Below are positions 5,301-12,662 of a DNA stretch of 17,545 nt, piece after piece; positions within the stretch are counted from its first letter, which is position 1, and every line of letters begins with the position of its first letter. The notes beneath the pieces are model-generated. The model was not told the origin of the DNA and did not search any database. It saw nothing but the letters and a program-made list of their open reading frames with translations. The position numbers were made by a program, and so were the translations under genes. Source of the stretch: an uncultured Fibrobacter sp. (lineage in GTDB: Bacteria > Fibrobacterota > Fibrobacteria > Fibrobacterales > Fibrobacteraceae); the NCBI GenBank assembly GCA_937891805.1, contig CALATK010000281.1, positions 1 to 17,545 on the forward strand. Reading direction: 5' to 3'.

Positions 5301-8096
5301 TTGATAGGTAGGTTTATTCTGCACCTTCGCGTTGTGTTTTTGTTGCTCTTTTTTGTGGGATTGGCTTCTGCCCAGCTTTTGGACATGTCCCAGATGTCTG
5401 CCGACTATATGGCGGAGAATAAGGTCCACAAGGTCCGTGTGGAGGGTAACCAGCACATGGATGAACGGGCTGTGCTCAGTCGAATCGGAATTCGGGACGG
5501 CCAGAGCTATTCCCCTGCGGCCTTGTCCGAAAAAGTCCAGGGGGCGGTGACGAGCCTTTACCAGTCGGGACTTTTTGATGATGTGACGGCTTGGGTGGAC
5601 TATGTGGGTGACGGATCCGATGTGGACCTGATTTTCAAGATTAAGGAACTGCCTGCTTTGGACACGGCCATCATTGACGGCTGTGATGAAATTTCTGAAG
5701 AAGATCTACGGCTCAAGATTCGCATGATTCCGGGCCAGGTTTATAGCAAGAGCCAGCTGGAACGTGACCGTCAGGCCATGATAGATTATTACCATTCCGA
5801 AGGTTACCTCCTTGCCGAAGTAGGTTACCGAGAAACTCCCACCGATGAGAACAAGAACCAGGTCACTTTTATTGTCCGTGAAGGGGAAAAGGTCAAGGTT
5901 CGTCAGTTCGATATTCAGGGTAACGACAATGTGCTTGCCGAAGACATCATGGAACACATGCTGACCAAGCTGGACCAGTGGTGGGGTGGCGGCGAATTCA
6001 AGGAAGCCGTCTTTGAAGCTGACCGAGATACGGTGCTGAATGCTATTCGTCATTTCGGTTACTTGGATGCAGAATTGACCGAATATTATGCGGAGTATCT
6101 GCCCGATTCTAGTTGCCTGTTCTACCTAGGAAGAATGGTCCCTGTCGGGGAATCCTTACAACCGCTCTACGATCAGTTGAACCGAGCCATGGGGGATACG
6201 GCTACGGCTATGGCCAAGATGGCGGGCAAGCCCACTATGGAAGTGACCCATTATTTCCGAAATGAACGTGTTGGGGCTCACGGGTTCGTGTCCCGTCCGC
6301 TACCCCAGGTCAAGTCCGAAGAAGATGCTCTGAAACTCATCAACGATATTATCCGCTACGAAAAATCCCGTAAGGAATGGCTAAAGATAGTGGACGGTCG
6401 CAAGTTCAACAATCCGAAAATTGATTCTCTCAAGAAACTGAAGAAACTGCGGCCCTACGAGGAAAAGCTCCTGGTCCGCTACATGATTGAGGACATGTTC
6501 CCGGCTCTTAACAAGTACGATAATATCAAGACGTCTAGTGCAATCTGCATTCACATTTCCATGATTGAGGGCCGCAAGTACTACATGGGCAATGTTCACT
6601 TTACCGGGAACGAGGTCCTGAGCGATGCCGTGCTGAATTACGCCTTCCGCCTGGATAGTGGCGAGGTCTTTGACCAGTATAAGTATGACGCCTCACGCAA
6701 GGCTATTCTGGATTCTTATCGTGAAGATGGCTACCTGTTCGCTCAGTTTGACGAGGAAAGGACCTTCGTGAACGATTCCGTGGTGAACTTGACTTACCGC
6801 ATGCGCGAAGGTTTGCCTGCTTCTATCCACAAGGTCTATATACGCGGCAATACCAAGACGAATGAAAAGGTCATCCGTCGTGAAGTGCGCCTGTATCCGG
6901 GCGACACCTACCGCCAGTCTTCACTGGAACGCAGCTTCCGCGAAATCATGCAGTTGAACTACTTCGACATGGTGACACCCGACATCAAGGTGGTGGGTGA
7001 CCAGGAAGTGGACTTGGAATTCAACGTGCAAGAAAAGGAAGCGGGTACGGGCCAGTTCAGCTTGGGTGTGTCTTATAGCCAGAGCGATGGACTTGTGGGT
7101 ACGGCCAGTGTGTCTATTCCCAACTGCTGTATGGGTAACGGCCAGGCGGCATCCTTCAGTGTGGAATACGGCATGGACAAGAAGAGTGCCTCCATCAGTT
7201 TCCAGGAACCCTGGTTCTTGGACAAGCCCATTACCGTAGGTACAAGCCTCAGCTATAGCTGGTGGAATATGAGCGATTACGACGACCCGGACATTACCCG
7301 TTACGGTGGTCAGGTCTATGTGGGTAAGCGTCTCAAGTGGCCCGACGACTACTTCTACGGCCAAGTGGGTTACAGCTGGCTTATGAACAAGCAGGGCCCC
7401 AATATTGATGACAGCTATGTAGTCTATACCGGTCTGGAATCGGCGGTGAACTTCCGCCTGATCCGTGATGACAAAAACCTGCCCCAGTTCCCCACGGACG
7501 GTTCCCGCTACGTGCTGGATGTTCAAGTGGCAGATGATGTGCTGTATAGTGACTTTGAGTTCGTCAAGACGGAACTTACCATCAAGTGGTGGTTCCCGTT
7601 GTTCCGCGACCGTCTGGCGATCGCACTTACTAACGAATACGGTGTCATCTTCGGCGATCAGCTCCAGTATAGAACACTCTATACCATGGGCGGTGTTCTT
7701 GGCTATGAGGGTATGATGCGCGGTTACAGTTCGGGCTCTATCGGCTACAGGCGCTTGGGCCGTAGCTACCAGTATATTGGAGCAGAACTCCAGTTGGCAA
7801 TTGTTCCCCAGACATTCTACCTGTTGCCCTTCTTCTTTGATGCGGGTAACGTGTTCGGCGAACGCTACGATCCCAAGACCAAGGTGGCCAAACCCAGCCG
7901 TAATCCCTTGAGCGAATGGGATCCCACCAGTCTCAAGAAGGACTACGGTTTTGGTTTCCGTGTGGTAGTGCCCATGCTCGGTATTATCGGCTTTGACTTT
8001 GCTTGGCCCTTGGATGTGGGAGAAACCTATTCTGGTTTGCAGCGCACCCAGGTGGGTGACATGGAATTCAACTTTGTGATAGGCCAAGGATTCTAG
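5301..8096 (+). CDS. bamA: Outer-membrane protein assembly factor BamA (start codon uncertain)
   Basis: BamA inserts beta-barrel proteins into the outer membrane. From the TTG at 5301 it is 931 residues with a signal peptide (Arg-containing start, hydrophobic core, LASA before Gln25). Five POTRA domains follow: about 41-118, 119-198, 199-425, 426-505 and 507-580, each with a strand-GN or strand-G element (VRVEGN, FDIQGN, VHFTGN, VYIRGN). The barrel runs from about 582 to the end and closes with FNFVIGQGF, a proper C-terminal beta-signal ending in Phe. The usual length is near 800; the excess is a segment at about 267-410 inside POTRA 3. The start is unclear: no ATG precedes the signal peptide. 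TTG 5301 lacks a ribosome site, CTG 5319 has AGGTAGG 6 bases upstream, and GTG 5334 gives a very short leader. It is directly coupled to the skp-like gene downstream. Confidence 0.92.
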   Translation: MIGRFILHLRVVFLLLFFVGLASAQLLDMSQMSADYMAENKVHKVRVEGNQHMDERAVLSRIGIRDGQSYSPAALSEKVQGAVTSLYQSGLFDDVTAWVDYVGDGSDVDLIFKIKELPALDTAIIDGCDEISEEDLRLKIRMIPGQVYSKSQLERDRQAMIDYYHSEGYLLAEVGYRETPTDENKNQVTFIVREGEKVKVRQFDIQGNDNVLAEDIMEHMLTKLDQWWGGGEFKEAVFEADRDTVLNAIRHFGYLDAELTEYYAEYLPDSSCLFYLGRMVPVGESLQPLYDQLNRAMGDTATAMAKMAGKPTMEVTHYFRNERVGAHGFVSRPLPQVKSEEDALKLINDIIRYEKSRKEWLKIVDGRKFNNPKIDSLKKLKKLRPYEEKLLVRYMIEDMFPALNKYDNIKTSSAICIHISMIEGRKYYMGNVHFTGNEVLSDAVLNYAFRLDSGEVFDQYKYDASRKAILDSYREDGYLFAQFDEERTFVNDSVVNLTYRMREGLPASIHKVYIRGNTKTNEKVIRREVRLYPGDTYRQSSLERSFREIMQLNYFDMVTPDIKVVGDQEVDLEFNVQEKEAGTGQFSLGVSYSQSDGLVGTASVSIPNCCMGNGQAASFSVEYGMDKKSASISFQEPWFLDKPITVGTSLSYSWWNMSDYDDPDITRYGGQVYVGKRLKWPDDYFYGQVGYSWLMNKQGPNIDDSYVVYTGLESAVNFRLIRDDKNLPQFPTDGSRYVLDVQVADDVLYSDFEFVKTELTIKWWFPLFRDRLAIALTNEYGVIFGDQLQYRTLYTMGGVLGYEGMMRGYSSGSIGYRRLGRSYQYIGAELQLAIVPQTFYLLPFFFDAGNVFGERYDPKTKVAKPSRNPLSEWDPTSLKKDYGFGFRVVVPMLGIIGFDFAWPLDVGETYSGLQRTQVGDMEFNFVIGQGF

Positions 8097-8104
8097 GAGG
8101 CTTT

Positions 8105-8635
8105 ATGCTCGAAAAATCTTTGATTCGTCGTCTGGTGATTTTGCTAGCTATGCTTCTAGCGTGCTCCGCCTTTGCCGAAGATGGACTGCGCATTGCCCAT
8201 GTGGATTCCAAGCTAATCTTTGACGGCTACAAGGGAACCAAGAAGGCTCAAGAAGAATATGACCGACAGGTGGCCAAGTGGGAACAGCAGGGCAACCTGA
8301 TTCAGAAAGAGCTGGCCGCTATCAAGGAAAAGTTGGATAAGCAGGTACTGATGCTTTCTGACGAAAAGAAACGTGAACTGGAAGCCGACTACGCCAAGAA
8401 AGAAACGGAACTGAAGGAATTCATCGACCGGGTCTATGGCCGCAAGGGTGAGCTCATTACCGAAAACGAGAAGGTGAGCGGCCCCATTATCCAGCTAATC
8501 CGCAAGGCCATCAATGAAATTGCCTTACAAGAAGGCTACGACATGGTGGTGGACCGTGCAACAGGCGCGGTGGTATTCTGGAAAAAAGAGAATGATCTGA
8601 CCCAGAAAGTGCTGGATTATCTGAACAACCGCTAA
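8105..8635 (+). CDS. OmpH/Skp family periplasmic chaperone
   Basis: This 176-residue protein has a signal sequence (RR at 8-9, hydrophobic core, AFA before Glu at about 25) followed by the OmpH/Skp fold. A short strand, RIAHVDSKLIFDGYKGTKKAQEEY, leads to long charged helices (about 45-140) that form the coiled-coil arms, then a closing GYDMVVDRATGAVVFW strand. Skp-type chaperones hold unfolded outer-membrane proteins in the periplasm and hand them to BamA. The gene order bamA-skp is conserved in many Gram-negatives and supports the call. The stop of bamA is part of its strong ribosome site TAGGAGG, so translation is probably coupled. One oddity: LLAC at 17-20 resembles a lipobox, so a lipoprotein form is conceivable. 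Confidence 0.88.
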   Translation: MLEKSLIRRLVILLAMLLACSAFAEDGLRIAHVDSKLIFDGYKGTKKAQEEYDRQVAKWEQQGNLIQKELAAIKEKLDKQVLMLSDEKKRELEADYAKKETELKEFIDRVYGRKGELITENEKVSGPIIQLIRKAINEIALQEGYDMVVDRATGAVVFWKKENDLTQKVLDYLNNR

Positions 8636-8650
8636 TTATCTAGAACACGC

Positions 8651-9976
8651 TTAGTCGTGTATGGAATTCTTGAGGCTTTCGATAAGGCGGGCGAAGCTCG
8701 GGTCGGAGGCCATTTCCTTTTTTACGGAATTGATGGCGTGAACCACGGTGGAGTGGTCTTTTCCGCCAAAGCGGGAACCGATGCTCTGGAGGCTGATGGG
8801 GGAGAGTTCACGCATCAGGTACATGGCCACCTGACGGGCCTTGGAGACTTCCTTGGTGCCGCGTCCGGATTCCACCAGCTTGGCCTCGGGAACTTCGTAG
8901 TGGGCAGACACCGTATGGAGCACGGAATCCAGGCTCACGCGACGGCGGAGGGTGGGGGCGATTTCGGTCACCACCCGTTGGGCGATGCTCATGTCGATAT
9001 CGTGGTTCAGCAGGCTGGACTGGAGCGTTAGCTTGATGATGGCGCTTTCCAGGCAGCGGACGTTGCTTGCGATGTTTTCTGCCAAATAATGTAAAACTTC
9101 GTCGCTGATTTCCAAGTGCCGCTCTTCGGCCTTCTTGTGGAGGATGGCTTCGCGGGTTTCCACCTCGGGAGGCTGGATGTCAACGGTAAGGCCCCAGGCG
9201 AAACGGCTCACCAGACGGTCGGACAGGTTCTTGACTTCGGCGGCGGGGGCGTCGGAGGTCAGCACGATTTGCTTGCCGGCCTGGTGCAGCGCGTTGAATA
9301 TCAAGAAGAATTCGTTCTGTGTTTCGTACTTGCCGGTCCAGTTCTGGATGTCGTCGATGAGCAGGATATCTACTTCATTGCGGTAGAAATCGCTCATCTC
9401 GGTGACGCGACCTTCGCGGAGGCTCTTCATGTACTGCTGGGAGAAATCTTCGGAAGTCAGGTAGCAGACCCGCTTCGCCGGATTTTCTTCCAAGATGTAG
9501 TTACCGATGGCCTGCAACAGGTGGGTCTTGCCCAGGCCCGAGGAACCATAAATAAACAGCGGGTTGTACTGGGAACCGTTGGGGTTCCTTGCAACGGCAA
9601 GGGCTGCGTTGAAGGCCAGCTGCGCCTTGTCGCCGGGCACAAAGTTTTCAAAACGGTAGCTACTGGAAAGGGGAACGCTAGGCTTGATGAAATCCTTGAA
9701 GGATTCGTTTTCGTTCTTGGGTGCCTGGGGAATAACCTCTTGAGGCTGAAACTCGAATTCCATGGCCACGTCGTCGTGGTTGGTTTCTTTCCAGGCGAGA
9801 CGGATAAGTTCCTTGTAGGCGGAATAGACCGACGTGTCCAATCCGGGAGGGATAGAGATGGTGGCATGTCCCGTGGTCTGGCTGATCAGCTTGGTCTGAG
9901 CAAAATAGGTTTTGAACACGGAATCAGAAAGCATTCCGCGGAGGTAGTTCAAACTTCTTTCCCATTCAATTGCCAT
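8651..9976 (-). CDS. dnaA: Chromosomal replication initiator protein DnaA
   Basis: DnaA binds DnaA boxes at the origin and opens the duplex. This 441-residue protein has all domains: domain I (about 1-75), a short linker, and AAA+ domain III with Walker A GSSGLGKT (144-151), Walker B ILLIDD (204-209) and an SRF motif carrying the arginine-finger region. Domain IV contains ARQVAMYLMREL and the DNA-binding signature GGKDHSTVVHA. Canonical forms are GGVGLGKT and GGRDHTTVLHA, so both key motifs show mild changes (Arg to Lys, Thr to Ser in the box-reading loop). The start is supported by AAGGA nine bases upstream on its strand. It is not next to dnaN, recF, gyrB or rpmH, and it converges with the skp-like gene, the two stops lying 15 bases apart. 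Confidence 0.95.
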   Translation of the reverse strand: MAIEWERSLNYLRGMLSDSVFKTYFAQTKLISQTTGHATISIPPGLDTSVYSAYKELIRLAWKETNHDDVAMEFEFQPQEVIPQAPKNENESFKDFIKPSVPLSSSYRFENFVPGDKAQLAFNAALAVARNPNGSQYNPLFIYGSSGLGKTHLLQAIGNYILEENPAKRVCYLTSEDFSQQYMKSLREGRVTEMSDFYRNEVDILLIDDIQNWTGKYETQNEFFLIFNALHQAGKQIVLTSDAPAAEVKNLSDRLVSRFAWGLTVDIQPPEVETREAILHKKAEERHLEISDEVLHYLAENIASNVRCLESAIIKLTLQSSLLNHDIDMSIAQRVVTEIAPTLRRRVSLDSVLHTVSAHYEVPEAKLVESGRGTKEVSKARQVAMYLMRELSPISLQSIGSRFGGKDHSTVVHAINSVKKEMASDPSFARLIESLKNSIHD

Positions 9977-10295
9977 ACATCTATCCTTGACCGGTGGACC
10001 GGGTTTTCAAATCTATCAACAGGTAGGCCCTACAATCTAGAAAAATAGCCTTTGTTGTTGATAAGTTCAAGTCAAAGGATTGTAAAAAAGGGGCGAAAAA
10101 GACCCCGAACCGGCACTCTAAGTCCTTGATAGTCAAAAAATTAAAAAATAGGGTCTGGGCGGAACAGGGTGAATTTTTGAAGCCTTATATTACTTCTTTG
10201 TTAGTTTGTATGTAATTGTCGGGAAGGGCAAAATGCCTCCCGTTTGAGGCGTAAAATCCTTAAATTTTACGAAAATAACTACATTTGGGTTACCT
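9977..10295. promoter_or_regulatory. Divergent spacer between dnaA and a membrane-protein gene, with DnaA-box-like sites
   Basis: No gene is seen in these 319 bases. They contain two 9-mers close to the DnaA box TTATNCACA: CTATCAACA (10013-10021, plus) and TTATCAACA on the minus strand (10056-10064). An inverted repeat CCGGT-GG-ACCGG lies at 9991-10002, just upstream of dnaA. CCTTTG (10049-10054) and CAAAGG (10073-10078) flank the second box-like site. An A-rich stretch follows at 10134-10149. This could support DnaA autoregulation. With only two imperfect boxes, an origin is not established. Confidence 0.4.
10220..10270 (+). promoter_or_regulatory. Structured leader upstream of the 10296 gene
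   Basis: Three potential hairpins occur in 51 bases. One runs 10220-10242 (CGGGA..TCCCG outer stem, GGCA/TGCC-type inner stem with bulges). A second, GCCTC-CCGTTT-GAGGC (10235-10250), uses the 3' arm of the first and so excludes it. The third is GTAAAAT-CCTTAA-ATTTTAC (10251-10270). They lie 25 bases or more before the start codon. I do not recognise a known riboswitch. Confidence 0.35.
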
Positions 10296-10871
10296 ATGCA
10301 GTTTCTTGACCGTCTCGATTATGTGTTCTGGATTCCCCTTGTTTTGTGGGTTCCCCTGTTTTTTTGGTTTATGCGTTGCTCCTATCCGCTGTTTTTCAAG
10401 AAAATGGTGAAAAAGGGAAAGAAATGGGCCTACGTGCCCGAAAAGTTCGGAAAAAATTCCCCGCGAATGGCAATATATCGTCTTTTGAACGTGCTTTTTT
10501 CTCTGGTCGTATCCTTGAGCTCTTCTGTCGGCGTAGTCTGGGCGCTGAATAAGTGGACCCAGGTTCCTGCGGTTTACGGTTTTGCATCGGCGATAGCGTT
10601 CTTGGTGCTTGCGATGGTCCTGTACCGCCTTGCCGTAGGGAAGGTGGCGGTGATTTTCCAGTCCGCCTATTTTCTGGAATACCGTCGCGCCCACTACGAA
10701 TCGGATAGCAAGGGCAAGATGCAGAGCGAGGCGGATATCCACAACCGTGCCATCTGGAGCTTTACCAAGAACCTGAGGCATGCGGAATCCCACGGCAGGC
10801 TCTGGAAATACGTGAACGCCATGGCGAAAACCAAAAAGATCCCCCCTGATATCCTTGCGGAAGTTTACTAG
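10296..10871 (+). CDS. Hypothetical membrane protein with about three membrane segments
   Basis: I do not recognise this 191-residue protein. Hydrophobic segments lie at about 9-26 (VFWIPLVLWVPLFFWF), 62-83 (LLNVLFSLVVSLSSSVGVVW) and 92-112 (VYGFASAIAFLVLAMVLY). A strongly basic loop joins the first two (KKMVKKGKKW). The C-terminal 70 residues are soluble and charged, with RRAHYES and a helix ending in PPDILAEVY. There is no clear Shine-Dalgarno before the ATG, and the upstream leader can form several hairpins. It precedes the squalene-synthase-like gene by 38 bases that are entirely a heptad repeat, so the two may share a transcript. The start at 10296 puts the first membrane segment right at the N-terminus; the next Met (residue 26) would delete it. 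Confidence 0.65.
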   Translation: MQFLDRLDYVFWIPLVLWVPLFFWFMRCSYPLFFKKMVKKGKKWAYVPEKFGKNSPRMAIYRLLNVLFSLVVSLSSSVGVVWALNKWTQVPAVYGFASAIAFLVLAMVLYRLAVGKVAVIFQSAYFLEYRRAHYESDSKGKMQSEADIHNRAIWSFTKNLRHAESHGRLWKYVNAMAKTKKIPPDILAEVY

Positions 10872-10873
10872 GG

Positions 10874-10908
10874 TAGGGTCTAGGATTTAGAGGTTAGGAT
10901 CTAGGTAG
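10874..10908. repeat. Heptad tandem array (TAGGATC-like)
   Basis: Five consecutive 7-base units fill the spacer between two genes: TAGGGTC, TAGGATT, TAGAGGT, TAGGATC, TAGGTAG. The phase is exact although the units diverge. The array starts 3 bases after one stop codon and ends 1 base before the next start; its last unit doubles as the AGG ribosome site. Confidence 0.65.
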
Positions 10909-10909
10909 A

Positions 10910-12019
10910 ATGTCTAATATATTGGATTCCATCGGTGTAGGGGAGAACGTCCTGGACGGACGGGCGGCTTGGAAGTACGCCGAAGATATTTTGCTGAAGG
11001 TTTCTAGGACGTTTGCCTTGAATATCAACGTGCTCAAGGGACGCCTGCACAAGAGCATTTTGCTTGCCTACCTTTACCTGCGCATCGCCGATACCGTAGA
11101 AGACGACCCGGAGATGACAGCATCTCGCAAGAACATTGTGCTTGGGCTTTTTTCTGCCATCTTCAAGACGCCGGCGCTTTCTGACGAGGCGGTGGCCGCC
11201 TTTGAGAAGGCTTTGCCCGACAGCTGGCATAAATCGGATCACCCCTACATGGACCTGTGCCTCCACACCCATGTGGTAGTGCCCTTGCTTAAAAAACTGC
11301 CCGAACGGTATGCCGCTCCGGTGCGGGCGGTGACGGTGGAAATGTGCCAGGGTATGGCGAAGTTTGCCCTTAGGCAAGAGGCTGCCCTCAGCTCTGGTTG
11401 GTTTACGCTGGAGCGCGTTGAAGATCTTGACGAATACTGCTACTACGTGGCGGGAATCGTTGGAAAACTGCTCACCAACCTTTTTGCTGCCGATACAAAA
11501 CTGATAGGCCCTGCCCGCAAGGCGGAACTGCAAAAGCTGGATGTGAGTTTTGGCCTTGCGCTCCAGGTGGCAAACATCGTGAAGGACTGCGTGGAGGATT
11601 CTACCCGACGGGTGTGCTTTGTGCCCGAAGAAATTTGCCGCCGTCACGGCTTCAAGCATTCTTACGAGATGTTCGGGCCGCCTATGGGTGACATGGAAGA
11701 TTACAACAAGCGCCGTGCCGCCGTGATGGAAGAACTGGTGAAAAAGGCCTGGAGTCATCTGGATGACGCCATCGCCTATACCAAGCTGTTGCCCAATGTG
11801 AAAATGCGGACCCGCCTATTCTGCCTGTGGCCCTTGTTCATGGCTGCAGAGAACATGAAGATTATCGGCGATGGCTCCAGCATTTTTGCCTCGGACCAGA
11901 AGGTGAAAATCACCCGTGAAACGGTGAAGCGGATTATCAAGCAGACCATGATGCATTTCTATTCGGATAAGTGGATAGACAAGAGTTATGCGAAATTGAA
12001 GAAGGAAGCTGGAATTTGA
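10910..12019 (+). CDS. Squalene/phytoene synthase family protein, squalene-synthase-like
   Basis: This 369-residue enzyme belongs to the head-to-head prenyl transferases that join two prenyl diphosphates (farnesyl-PP for squalene, geranylgeranyl-PP for phytoene). Both Asp-rich Mg-diphosphate motifs are present: DTVED at 61-65 within LYLRIADTVEDD, and NIVKDCVED at 222-230. SRTFA (32-36) and DEYCYYVAGIVG (174-185) match the substrate-cavity blocks. The LR-ADTVEDD and YC-YVAGIVG wording is closer to true squalene synthases, as I remember them, than to bacterial phytoene synthases. There is no C-terminal membrane anchor like that of the eukaryotic enzyme. No hopene cyclase or carotenoid gene is visible in the window, so the end product is unknown; the partial geranylgeranyl-reductase-like gene at base 1 is too far away to count as context. 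Its stop TGA overlaps the TTG start of lspA. Confidence 0.85.
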   Translation: MSNILDSIGVGENVLDGRAAWKYAEDILLKVSRTFALNINVLKGRLHKSILLAYLYLRIADTVEDDPEMTASRKNIVLGLFSAIFKTPALSDEAVAAFEKALPDSWHKSDHPYMDLCLHTHVVVPLLKKLPERYAAPVRAVTVEMCQGMAKFALRQEAALSSGWFTLERVEDLDEYCYYVAGIVGKLLTNLFAADTKLIGPARKAELQKLDVSFGLALQVANIVKDCVEDSTRRVCFVPEEICRRHGFKHSYEMFGPPMGDMEDYNKRRAAVMEELVKKAWSHLDDAIAYTKLLPNVKMRTRLFCLWPLFMAAENMKIIGDGSSIFASDQKVKITRETVKRIIKQTMMHFYSDKWIDKSYAKLKKEAGI

Positions 12020-12582
12020 AAATAATTGATGTCATAAACAAGTGGCCGTTCCATTTGGGCGTTATCGTATTTAGCATTGTGTCTGACCAACTCACAAAGC
12101 TGTGGGCGCTGGTGCGCTTTACCAACGATACGGGCGCCCCGAACCACGACGTGATCAACGTGATTGGTGAATGGATTCGGTTCCAGCTGGTGTTCAACAA
12201 GGGCGCAGCCTTCAGTAGCCGCCCTCAGGACCTGATGCCTTTTTTACCGCCTTGGCTTTTCTTTTTGCTGATTTCCATCGTGGCAAGCGTCGTGCTTTTG
12301 TGGTTCTACCGCTCCATCGACAAGCGGGACTGGATGAGTCGTCTGGGCGTGGTGATGATTCTGGGCGGCGCTGTGGGGAACTTTATTGACCGCATGCGGC
12401 TTTCCATGGTGGTGGATTTTATCGATTGCGATTTGCCCGACTTTATCATGACCCGGTTCCCCACATTTAACGTGGCGGATTCCTTCGTGACCGTGGGCGT
12501 GGCGGTAGTGATTCTTTCGCCTGTGATTTTACGAAAACTGCACAAACAGATTAAGGACGAAAAACAAGGCACCGAACATTAA
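12016..12582 (+). CDS. lspA: Lipoprotein signal peptidase (signal peptidase II)
   Basis: LspA is the inner-membrane aspartyl protease that removes lipoprotein signal peptides after lipidation. From TTG 12016 it is 188 residues. The catalytic aspartates are Asp125 in GAVGNFIDRM and Asp155 in FNVADSFVTVG. DQLTK near 24-28, VFNKGAAFS near 59-67 and four hydrophobic segments (about 11-22, 75-97, 111-123, 157-172) complete the family pattern. The TTG overlaps the preceding stop (TTGA), with AAGGA nine bases upstream, so it is probably translationally coupled to the squalene-synthase-like gene. The longer in-frame reading from 11971 would add an unlikely N-terminus inside that gene. The loop between the first two segments is somewhat long. 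Confidence 0.93.
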   Translation: MKIIDVINKWPFHLGVIVFSIVSDQLTKLWALVRFTNDTGAPNHDVINVIGEWIRFQLVFNKGAAFSSRPQDLMPFLPPWLFFLLISIVASVVLLWFYRSIDKRDWMSRLGVVMILGGAVGNFIDRMRLSMVVDFIDCDLPDFIMTRFPTFNVADSFVTVGVAVVILSPVILRKLHKQIKDEKQGTEH

Positions 12583-12587
12583 ACTAG

Positions 12588-12661
12588 TAATGAGTTATGA
12601 GCGGTGAAATATTTTGTTTCCACCATAATTGACAACTCATAACTGACAACTCATAACTAAC
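12588..12661. repeat. Heptad inverted-arm element before rluD
   Basis: The left arm is TAATGAG TTATGAG (12588-12601). The right arm is five 7-base units, AATTGAC AACTCAT AACTGAC AACTCAT AACTAAC (12627-12661). AGTTATGAG (12593-12601) is the exact complement of CTCATAACT, which occurs twice on the right (12636-12644 and 12650-12658). The core between the arms also has an inverted pair, GGTGAAA and TTTCCACC with one bulge. The array ends one base before the rluD ATG and leaves no room for a normal ribosome-binding site. Confidence 0.65.
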
Positions 12662-12662
12662 T

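Noticed and set aside
6921..8087. A 388-codon open frame antisense to the bamA barrel
   Set aside because: The barrel strands and terminal beta-signal on the plus strand are clear; the antisense translation shows nothing.
8645..8660. ACACG-CTTAGT-CGTGT hairpin between the skp-like gene and dnaA as a terminator
   Set aside because: The stem is 5 bp with no T-run on either side, and it overlaps the dnaA stop codon.
10091..10110. GGGG/CCCC hairpin with a T-run on the minus strand upstream of dnaA
   Set aside because: The stem is only 4 bp and there is no minus-strand gene to its right that it could terminate.
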